A stretch of DNA of 6,890 nucleotides from JAXHUA01 sp034189695 (GTDB lineage: Bacteria; Chloroflexota; Dehalococcoidia; E44-bin15), in contig JAXHUA010000032.1 in assembly GCA_034189695.1 (NCBI GenBank), positions 1 to 6,890 of the forward strand. Direction: 5' to 3'. Every line of letters begins with the position of its first letter. The stretch's first letter is position 1. A model generated the notes under the pieces. The model ran no database searches. It was not told the origin of the DNA and worked only from the letters and a program-made list of their open reading frames with translations. The position numbers were made by a program, and so were the translations under genes. Positions 1 through 5,149 of the stretch are shown here, piece by piece.

Positions 1-60
1 GTCAACTGGAAACACTATGGGCCATGGCTGAGCATGCCCAAGGAAAGGAGGCTTCGGTAA

Positions 61-74
61 CCTCATTTATGAGG
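61..74. repeat. Short perfect inverted repeat
   Basis: CCTCAT and ATGAGG are exact reverse complements separated by TT. As RNA this could form a small hairpin, and as DNA it could be a protein site. There is no T-run after it and no gene close by to suggest a role. The upstream GAGG at 47-50 could compete for the CCTC arm. It may be chance. Confidence 0.3.
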
Positions 75-150
75 CAACCAACCACCGTTCGGTAACACTT
101 TCTATTGACGCAACACGCTTCTCGACATCGATGGTTCAGTTAAGTCGTGA

Positions 151-179
151 TTGATATTCGCATGTGCCACTGCTAGGAT
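151..179 (+). promoter_or_regulatory. Sigma70-like promoter candidate upstream of the methyltransferase
   Basis: TTGATA at 151-156 matches the -35 consensus TTGACA at five of six positions. TAGGAT at 174-179 matches TATAAT at four of six. The spacer is exactly 17 bp. Transcription would start near 186, leaving a leader of about 190 nt before the methyltransferase start at 378. The -10 box lies within the loop of the inverted repeat at 165-186, a layout typical of repressor-controlled promoters. The promoter is predicted from sequence only. Confidence 0.4.
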
Positions 180-186
180 AGTGGCA
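165..186. repeat. 7-bp inverted repeat flanking a -10 box; possible operator
   Basis: TGCCACT (165-171) and AGTGGCA (180-186) are perfect reverse complements around an 8-base centre, GCTAGGAT. The centre contains the candidate -10 box TAGGAT. A dimeric regulator bound here would block RNA polymerase. The same sequence could also form an RNA or cruciform hairpin, but no T-run follows, so it is not a standard terminator. No regulator gene is visible in the window. Confidence 0.4.
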
Positions 187-377
187 TGGCGTGTTTCTGG
201 GTGATTGAGCTACGTGGGTAGCGCCGCAAGACGTATCTCATACTGCGTCGCGTGAAAGAAGTCATCGATCAGCCACATGGACCGTCAACCATCAGCAAGC
301 GGTGACAGACAGATAGCGAGGCGTCAAACGATCCCCGAGCCGCAGACAGGACACATTGTGAAGATGTCGAGGGAGAA

Positions 378-1427
378 TTGACAAGCACTACAGTGTCAGC
401 GTTGATAATCATACTGGCGCTCGCAATAGCAGGACTGGCGACCATGCTGGCTATCCAAGCCTACCGCATAGGAAGAATTCGAAGCAGGGTACGGCGGCTG
501 GAAGAAATGCAGACCCCGGAAGACCAAGTGCATGGTCCACGGGAGGAAAGAACAACACGGCATGCCCCTCCCGACCCACCAGCAATATCACAAGCGAATC
601 AACGCATCGACAACAATCGAGAGCAACCCGTTGCCAGGCACTATCGCGAGCGAGTCTATGGCTCCTACACAGAGGTTTCCTGGCAGCAAGACCCCTGGAT
701 GAGCGGACAGCATTACTGGGACAGGATGGCCCGGGTAGACCGCCGCATCTACACTCCGTATTTGCCACGAGACAAGGATGCTCGTATCCTTGATGCTCCC
801 TGCGGCTTCGGCCGCATCTTGTACAGCATACAGAGAATGGGCTACCGCTGTCTGTATGGTATTGATACCGACGCCACTGCGCTGGAGACAGCACGGCTAC
901 ACATTGGCTCTTACCCTCTCCTGTGGGAGCGAGATATCTTCAGCCATCTAGGGGAGCAGGAAGCACAGGGTTTTGACTGCATACACAGCAAAGATTTCGT
1001 CGAGCACTTGACCAAAGACGAGTTGCTTCACTTCCTGGACCTTATTCATGCATCACTACGGCCAGGCGGCACGCTCATTATTCAGACCGTGAACGGGACA
1101 TCGTTGTTCGGTGCTCGGATGCTGGCCGACGACCTGACCCACGAGATACTCTTGACCCCGCGGTCCTTAAGGCAGGCCCTAGCGGTGACCGGCTTCGAGG
1201 TCGTGACCATCCGCGGCATCGTACCGGCAGTCATTGACATCTTGAGCCTGGGCCGCCGTATTGTGTGGGAGGCATGCAATCTGCCACTCCGCCTGTACAT
1301 CACCGCCGACGGTGCCGTGCACTGGCAGCAGCACCGGCTGGACTGGGTCCTCGAGCAGCGCATCCTAGTGGTGGGAAGGAAACCTTGCGACTGCGAATCT
1401 GAAGTGGTGAACCCATCGCCGCAGTAG
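378..1427 (+). CDS. Membrane-anchored class I SAM-dependent methyltransferase
   Basis: This 349-residue protein probably transfers a methyl group from S-adenosylmethionine; the acceptor is unknown. Residues about 6-29 form one hydrophobic helix, followed by a basic stretch (R30-R40). That pattern suggests a signal anchor with the body of the protein in the cytoplasm. Residues 46-85 are polar, proline-rich and probably disordered. The catalytic fold starts near 136: motif I is ILDAPCGFGR (137-146), the acidic residue ending strand 2 is D163 in YGIDTD, D186 lies in the next loop, FDCIHSKDFVEHL (199-211) is the motif IV region and LRPGGTLIIQTVN (227-239) is the motif VI region. The start is TTG at 378 with GAGGGAG at 369-375, only two bases away; the nearest upstream ATG (364) runs into a stop. 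The next in-frame ATG, at residue 23, would destroy the helix. Relatives often occur in polysaccharide or lipid modification loci, so a surface-glycan role is possible but unproven. No partner gene is visible. GC content is lower than in rsmI and metG, which hints at separate ancestry. Confidence 0.8.
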   Translation: MTSTTVSALIIILALAIAGLATMLAIQAYRIGRIRSRVRRLEEMQTPEDQVHGPREERTTRHAPPDPPAISQANQRIDNNREQPVARHYRERVYGSYTEVSWQQDPWMSGQHYWDRMARVDRRIYTPYLPRDKDARILDAPCGFGRILYSIQRMGYRCLYGIDTDATALETARLHIGSYPLLWERDIFSHLGEQEAQGFDCIHSKDFVEHLTKDELLHFLDLIHASLRPGGTLIIQTVNGTSLFGARMLADDLTHEILLTPRSLRQALAVTGFEVVTIRGIVPAVIDILSLGRRIVWEACNLPLRLYITADGAVHWQQHRLDWVLEQRILVVGRKPCDCESEVVNPSPQ

Positions 1428-1614
1428 AAAGTCCCGGACGACCTCGACCCACTACAGCAGCACCGTACAGCCATCACAAAGGCTCTGGCAGAAGCGACCA
1501 GGAGCGGGAGCCCCTGCACGCTAAGCATTGCACTCTGCGTGAGCAAGCCGGTGAAGACCGACATGCTCAACCCCACAAGGAAAGCACTCAGTCACGTCAA
1601 GGGCAGCCCCCGTA

Positions 1615-1630
1615 GCCGGGCAGGCCCGGC
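1615..1630 (+). other. GC-rich hairpin, possible U-less terminator
   Basis: GCCGGG (1615-1620) and CCCGGC (1625-1630) form a perfect 6-bp stem closing a CAGG loop. The following bases (GCTCCACCGG) contain no T-run, so this is not a classic intrinsic terminator. It is suitably placed to end the methyltransferase transcript before the rsmI promoter, perhaps together with Rho, but that role is inferred from position only. Confidence 0.25.
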
Positions 1631-1680
1631 GCTCCACCGGCATCTCTCCTCACCCAACAGCGGTTCCCTATTCGGGCGGG

Positions 1681-1710
1681 TGGACGGCACCGCGGCGCTG
1701 TTGCTATAAT
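1681..1710 (+). promoter_or_regulatory. Extended -10 promoter of rsmI
   Basis: TATAAT at 1705-1710 is a perfect -10 consensus, and TG at 1702-1703 makes it an extended -10 (TGCTATAAT). A weak -35 candidate, TGGACG at 1681-1686 (four of six matches), is 18 bp upstream. Transcription would start near 1717, so the leader before the ATG at 1728 is only about 10 nt and consists mostly of the GGAGG ribosome binding site (1719-1723). A closely similar sequence precedes metG. Confidence 0.65.
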
Positions 1711-1727
1711 GCCGCCTCGGAGGACAG

Positions 1728-2540
1728 ATGCCCACTCTCTACGTCGTCGCCACACCCATAGGCAATCTCGAAGATGTGTCCATCCGCGCCCTGCGCACGC
1801 TGAGCGAGGTGCCGCTCATAGCCGCCGAAGACACCCGCAAGACCAGGCGGCTGCTCAACGCGTACGGGATCAGGACCAGGCTCACCAGCTACCACGAGCA
1901 CAACAAAGAGGCCAAGCTGCACCGCCTGCTCAATCATCTCAACAGTGAGGACCTGGCCCTGGTCTCCGAGGCCGGAATGCCGGGCATCAGCGACCCCGGC
2001 TACGAGCTGGTGGTCGCCGCAGCGCAGAGCGGTATCACCATCGTTCCCGTGCCCGGAGCGTCGGCCCTGACCGCGGCCATCGCCGTCTCGGCACTGCCGA
2101 CTGACCAGTTCGTGTACCTCGGCTTCCTTCCACGCCGGAAAGGCGAGCGACGCCGCCTTCTGGAGCGGACCGCCAAGGAGGAGCGCACTCTGGTCGCCTT
2201 TGAGGCGCCGCACCGGCTGCGGGCCGCCCTGGCAGACATCGCGGGCGTGCTCGGCGAACGTCGCATCGCCATATGCCGCGAGCTCACCAAGCTGCACGAA
2301 GAGGTGTTCCGGGGAACGGCGAGCGAGGCGATCGAGCATTTTCAGCAGCCCGTGGGCGAGTTCACCCTGGTCATCGAGGGCGCGCCAGCCGGACAGAGGC
2401 AGATCGACCCGTCCGTAGAGGCCGAGCTGCGGCGCCTGTACGACGAGGGGTTCTCCGCCAGGGAAGCGACGGCGCAGGTGGCCAAGGCCACCGGCATCCC
2501 CAGAAGACAGCTCTACCAGGCCTGGCTCCGGCTGGCGTAG
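1728..2540 (+). CDS. rsmI: 16S rRNA (cytidine-1402-2'-O)-methyltransferase RsmI
   Basis: RsmI methylates the ribose 2'-O of C1402 in the decoding centre of 16S rRNA, using S-adenosylmethionine, and so tunes decoding fidelity. The 270-residue protein has the full tetrapyrrole-methylase-like fold with the family signatures: ATPIGNLEDVS (8-18), AEDTRKTRRLL (33-43), SYHEHN (54-59), LVSEAGMPGISDPG (78-91) and VPGASA (108-113), then LGFLPRRKGERRR and FEAPHRL. The usual SDAGTPG appears here as SEAGMPG, a mild change. The last 40 or so residues, rich in RR and ending GIPRRQLYQAWLRLA, match the helix-turn-helix tail common in this family. The ATG has GGAGG four bases upstream and an extended -10 promoter just before it. 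The start of the protein matches the usual family start, so it is secure. Length is normal and the gene looks intact. It is separated from metG by 153 bp that hold another promoter, so the two need not share one transcript. Confidence 0.95.
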   Translation: MPTLYVVATPIGNLEDVSIRALRTLSEVPLIAAEDTRKTRRLLNAYGIRTRLTSYHEHNKEAKLHRLLNHLNSEDLALVSEAGMPGISDPGYELVVAAAQSGITIVPVPGASALTAAIAVSALPTDQFVYLGFLPRRKGERRRLLERTAKEERTLVAFEAPHRLRAALADIAGVLGERRIAICRELTKLHEEVFRGTASEAIEHFQQPVGEFTLVIEGAPAGQRQIDPSVEAELRRLYDEGFSAREATAQVAKATGIPRRQLYQAWLRLA

Positions 2541-2564
2541 CTTCTGTATCGCTCTCAAGCGCTG

Positions 2565-2573
2565 TGCTACAAT
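2565..2573 (+). promoter_or_regulatory. Extended -10 promoter of the metG-tatD-prenyl synthase operon
   Basis: TG (2565-2566), C, then TACAAT (2568-2573) forms an extended -10 box. The surrounding bases resemble those of the rsmI promoter: GCGCTG at 2559-2564 matches 1695-1700, and TGCTACAATG differs from TGCTATAATG at one base. I find no good -35 hexamer; TGTATC at 2545-2550 matches only two of six, which extended -10 promoters can tolerate. Transcription would start near 2580, giving metG a leader of about 114 nt. Confidence 0.55.
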
Positions 2574-2579
2574 GGAGTG

Positions 2580-2693
2580 ACATTGCTGCGAGGCCGGGAG
2601 CCGGCGAAGCCCGCCTTGAGCAGATGCTCAAGGTGTCTTTCAAGCTGACACCGCGGACACCCCCGGACTCCGGACACGTGCGAAAGGACGACC
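2580..2693 (+). promoter_or_regulatory. Structured 5' leader of metG, candidate cis-regulatory RNA
   Basis: Three perfect stems occur in order. GCCGG/CCGGC (2593-2597 with 2601-2605) closes a GAG loop. CCTTGAGC/GCTCAAGG (2614-2621 with 2626-2633) closes an AGAT loop. GGTGTC/GACACC (2632-2637 with 2647-2652) closes a 9-base loop. The second and third stems share the GG at 2632-2633, so they compete or stack. The run TCTTTC (2636-2641) is complementary, with one G-U pair, to GAAAGG (2682-2687), which is the metG ribosome binding site, so the leader could mask translation initiation. No T-run follows any stem, which argues against transcription attenuation. It matches no riboswitch class that I can name securely. 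All stems are read directly; the regulatory role is inference. Confidence 0.35.
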
Positions 2694-4367
2694 ATGACCG
2701 AGCGTATTCTCGTCGCCGTTGCCTGGCCGTATGCCAACGGCTCCATTCACCTGGGCCAGATCGCCGGCGCCTACCTGCCGGCCGATGTATTCGCCCGCTA
2801 CCACCGTCTCAAGGGCAACGACGTGCTGATGGTATCCGGCTCGGACCAGCACGGCACTCCGATAACCGTGCGTGCTGAGCGGGAAGGCAGGCCGCCGAAG
2901 GAGATCGCCGACCGCTACCACGAGGAGTTCCTCGACTCGTGGCGGAAGTTCGGGATCTCGTTCGACCTGTTCACCACCACCGACACCCCGAACCACCATC
3001 AGGTGGCCCAGGACTTCTTCCTGGCGCTGAAAGAGAAGGGGTACATCTACAGGGAAACCACAGCGCTTCTCTACTGCCCCTCCTGTAGTCGCTTTCTGCC
3101 CGACCGGTACGTTGAGGGCACGTGTCCGTACTGCAACTACCAGGGTACGCGCGGCGACCAGTGCGATGGGTGCGGCAAGCCGCTCAACCCGGTCGAGCTT
3201 ATCGACCCCTACTGCGGCATCTGCTCCAGTACTCCCGAGGTAAGGGAGTCGGAGCATTTCTTCCTGCGCCTGAGCGCTTTCAACGACCAGCTCATCGAGT
3301 GGGTGAAGAAGCACAAGCACTGGCGGCAGAACGTGTTCAACTTCACCGTCAGCTTCCTCACTGAGGGACTGAAGGACCGGGCAATCACCAGGGACATACA
3401 GTGGGGCATCCCGGTGCCTGTGCCCGGCTTCGAGGACAAGCGAATATACGTGTGGTTCGAGGCCGTCATAGGCTATCTCTCGGCGAGCATGGAATGGGCG
3501 CAGCGCGGCGGCGACCAGGAGAGGTGGCGCGACTTCTGGCAGGCCGAGGCGAAGTCCTACTACTTCATAGGCAAGGACAACATCCCATTCCACACCATTA
3601 TCTGGCCGGCGATGCTCATGGGGCATGGCGGGCTGAATCTGCCCTATGATGTGCCCGCCAACGAGTTTCTGACACTGGAGGGGCGGCAGCTCTCCACCAG
3701 CCGCAACTGGGCCATCTGGCTGCCGGAGTACCTGGAGCGCTACGACCCCGACCCGCTGCGCTTCTTCCTGTCGGTGAGCATGCCCGAGGGCGGGGACAGC
3801 GACTTCTCATGGCGGGAATACGTGCGTCGCAACAACGATGAGCTGGTGGCCACGTACGGCAACCTGGTCCACCGCGTGCTGACCTTCATCCAGCGCAACT
3901 TCGACGGGTCGGTGCCGCACCACAACGAGTTCGATGAGCCCAGCTCCGCGCTCCTCAGGAAGTCCAGCGACACGTTGGACAGCATCGGCGGCGCGCTTGC
4001 CGCCTGCCGCTTTCGTGAGGCCATCAGGTCAGCGATGGGCCTGGCCCAGGAGGTGAACCGCTACCTCGACGACAAAGCACCGTGGAAACGCATCAAGGAG
4101 GACCGGCAGGACGCCGGCACCAGCCTGTTTGTCGCCCTGTCGGTGATCTCCTGCCTGAAGACGGTGCTGTACCCCTTCCTCCCCTTCAGCTCGGAGAGAC
4201 TGCACCACCTGCTTGGCTTAGAGGGGACGCTTCAGGACGCCGGCTGGGCAATAGGAGCCCTCACGCCGGGGAAGCCGCTGCCCAGGCCCGAGCCTCTGTT
4301 CACCAAGCTTGACGACAGTGTCGTGACGGAGGAGACGGCCAGGCTGGAGCAGTCCCGTGCTGGTTGA
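2694..4367 (+). CDS. metG: Methionyl-tRNA synthetase
   Basis: This class I synthetase activates methionine with ATP and loads it onto initiator and elongator tRNA-Met. The 557 residues show the Rossmann start AWPYANGSIHLGQ (10-22), with HLGQ (19-22) as the HIGH motif, then GSDQHGTPI (49-57). A zinc-binding insert has four Cys pairs: C128/C131, C144/C147, C157/C160 and C174/C177, enough for two zinc sites. The KMSKS loop is QLSTSR at 332-337, so both motif lysines are replaced. The helical anticodon-binding domain follows (GNLVHRVLTFIQRNF and after). The protein ends after that domain, without the C-terminal tRNA-binding (EMAP II/Trbp111-like) module that many longer MetRS carry. The ATG has AAAGGA at 2683-2688, five bases away, and the protein start matches the family. 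It has its own promoter and structured leader. Its end overlaps tatD by 11 bp, so the two are probably translationally coupled. No frameshift or truncation is seen. Confidence 0.95.
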   Translation: MTERILVAVAWPYANGSIHLGQIAGAYLPADVFARYHRLKGNDVLMVSGSDQHGTPITVRAEREGRPPKEIADRYHEEFLDSWRKFGISFDLFTTTDTPNHHQVAQDFFLALKEKGYIYRETTALLYCPSCSRFLPDRYVEGTCPYCNYQGTRGDQCDGCGKPLNPVELIDPYCGICSSTPEVRESEHFFLRLSAFNDQLIEWVKKHKHWRQNVFNFTVSFLTEGLKDRAITRDIQWGIPVPVPGFEDKRIYVWFEAVIGYLSASMEWAQRGGDQERWRDFWQAEAKSYYFIGKDNIPFHTIIWPAMLMGHGGLNLPYDVPANEFLTLEGRQLSTSRNWAIWLPEYLERYDPDPLRFFLSVSMPEGGDSDFSWREYVRRNNDELVATYGNLVHRVLTFIQRNFDGSVPHHNEFDEPSSALLRKSSDTLDSIGGALAACRFREAIRSAMGLAQEVNRYLDDKAPWKRIKEDRQDAGTSLFVALSVISCLKTVLYPFLPFSSERLHHLLGLEGTLQDAGWAIGALTPGKPLPRPEPLFTKLDDSVVTEETARLEQSRAG

Positions 4368-5139
4368 TTCCCACGCCCACATCGGTGCCCGCGCCTTCGC
4401 CAGGGACCGCGACGAGGTGATGCAGAGAGCACGGGACGCCGGCATTCGCGCCGTGGTTGACGTTGGGAGCGACCTCGACGCCAGCAAGGACGCGGCGGAG
4501 CTTGCACTCCGCTACGATGAGGTATACGCCGTCGTGGGCTATCACCCTCACAATGCGGCACAGATGACTGACGACGACCTGAAGGGCGTGGCCGCCCTGA
4601 CCGAGCGGCCCAAAGTAGTCGCCATCGGAGAGATCGGCCTCGACTTCTACCGGAACCTCTCCCCGCGGGAGGACCAGTTCCGCGCATTCGAGGGTCAGTT
4701 GGAGCTCGCGGAGCGGTTGGGGATGCCGGTCGTCATACACAGCCGCGACGCCGCGGAGGAGGTGTTCAACGTGCTCTCCAACTGGGCGGCGCGGTCGAAG
4801 CTGGACGAGCCGTTGGGGGTCCTCCACTGCTTCAGCGGAGACGTGGACCTGGCCAGGAGGTACATCGACATGGGGTTCCTCATCTCTATCGCCGGCCCGG
4901 TCACCTACCGCAATTCCGGTGCGGTGGAGGTCGCCCGTGACGTGCCTCTGGACAGGCTGCTCATCGAGACCGACTGCCCGTACCTCGCTCCGCAACCGTA
5001 CCGGGGAAAGAGGAACGAGCCGGCATATGTGTCCCTCGTCGCCGACAGGATAGCCCAACTGAGGCACATCGCCGCGGATGAGGTGGGTGAGCAGACGGCG
5101 CTCAACGCCGTCCGGCTGTTCAGACTGCCCCTGTGCTGA
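4357..5139 (+). CDS. tatD: TatD-family metal-dependent deoxyribonuclease
   Basis: TatD-family enzymes are amidohydrolase-fold metal-dependent hydrolases. Characterised members are 3'-5' exonucleases linked to DNA repair and DNA degradation, and the cellular role of many is uncertain. The 260-residue protein has every signature: the HxH metal site in VDSHAHI (H6 and H8), GEIGLDFYR with the metal-bridging E92, PVVIHSRDA with H128, LHCFSGD with H157, and the C-terminal ETDCPYLAPQPYRGKRNEP with D206. All metal ligands expected for the family are present and the length is normal. The start is GTG at 4357, inside the end of metG, with GGAG at 4346-4349, seven bases upstream. It gives the standard beginning LVDSHAH, so no longer form is needed. 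The gene next to metG is a TatD-like gene in many bacteria, so this pairing is conventional. It has no promoter of its own that I can see and is probably made from the metG transcript. Confidence 0.93.
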   Translation: MLVDSHAHIGARAFARDRDEVMQRARDAGIRAVVDVGSDLDASKDAAELALRYDEVYAVVGYHPHNAAQMTDDDLKGVAALTERPKVVAIGEIGLDFYRNLSPREDQFRAFEGQLELAERLGMPVVIHSRDAAEEVFNVLSNWAARSKLDEPLGVLHCFSGDVDLARRYIDMGFLISIAGPVTYRNSGAVEVARDVPLDRLLIETDCPYLAPQPYRGKRNEPAYVSLVADRIAQLRHIAADEVGEQTALNAVRLFRLPLC

Positions 5140-5145
5140 AAGGAG
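5139..5145 (+). promoter_or_regulatory. Ribosome binding site fixing the TTG start of the prenyl synthase
   Basis: AAAGGAG overlaps the last base of the tatD stop codon and lies four bases before TTG at 5150. The prenyl synthase frame is open further upstream, to an ATG at 5078 inside tatD. The 24 residues from there are Arg/Ser/Cys-rich, unlike the family, and are the tatD sequence read in another frame. The strong ribosome binding site therefore favours TTG at 5150. Confidence 0.75.
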
Positions 5146-5149
5146 TCTC

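Larger units (their letters stand above)
1..377. other. Non-coding left flank of lower GC content
   Basis: No reading frame here looks like a real protein. Hand-counting positions 61-180 gives 55 G/C of 120 (about 46%), against 43 of 60 (about 72%) for 2161-2220 inside rsmI, so this stretch differs in composition from the housekeeping genes. It contains several inverted repeats: 18-40 (TGGG-C-CATG with CATG-CCCA and one bulged C), 61-74 and 165-186. There is also a 9-bp direct repeat TTCGGTAAC at 53-61 and 88-96. A promoter candidate lies at 151-179. None of the hairpins is followed by a T-run, so none is a standard terminator. The low GC and lack of genes suggest an intergenic or decayed accessory segment; this is inference. 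Confidence 0.6.
1428..1727. other. 300-bp gap between the methyltransferase and rsmI
   Basis: No convincing gene lies here. The methyltransferase frame stays open for 93 codons after its TAG stop, until TAA at 1707-1709, but the translation has no recognisable motif and no start with a ribosome binding site. The minus-strand frame over 1082-1576 is opposite the methyltransferase and looks like a shadow. The gap contains a GC-rich hairpin at 1615-1630 and the rsmI promoter at its right end. It marks the boundary between the accessory-looking left part and the core gene cluster. Confidence 0.6.

Noticed and set aside
105..133. TTGACG followed 17 bp later by TCGATG as a promoter
   Set aside because: The -35 is good but the -10 is poor; the pair at 151-179 is clearly better.
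1082..1576. Minus-strand frame of 164 codons over the methyltransferase end and the following gap
   Set aside because: Most of it is antisense to the methyltransferase; its Ser/Arg/Cys-rich residues have no domain signature and no ribosome binding site was evident.
1704..2558. Minus-strand frame of 284 codons opposite rsmI
   Set aside because: It covers rsmI almost exactly and has no motif of its own, so it is a shadow.
2577..2648. Possible 23-codon leader peptide (GTG at 2577) before metG
   Set aside because: It starts at or before the predicted transcription start, has no ribosome binding site and contains no run of Met codons that would suggest attenuation.
2273..2878. Long + frame across the end of rsmI, the gap and the start of metG (201 codons)
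   Set aside because: It overlaps two clear genes out of frame, its residues are Arg/Pro/Gly-rich, and its internal ATG at 2624 has no ribosome binding site. It is a GC-rich shadow frame.
2640..3626. Minus-strand frame of 328 codons opposite metG
   Set aside because: It is antisense to a conserved synthetase, has no recognisable domains, and such frames are expected opposite GC-rich genes.
5078..5149. Upstream ATG extension of the prenyl synthase
   Set aside because: It lies within tatD, its residues do not fit the family, and AAAGGAG is placed before TTG at 5150.
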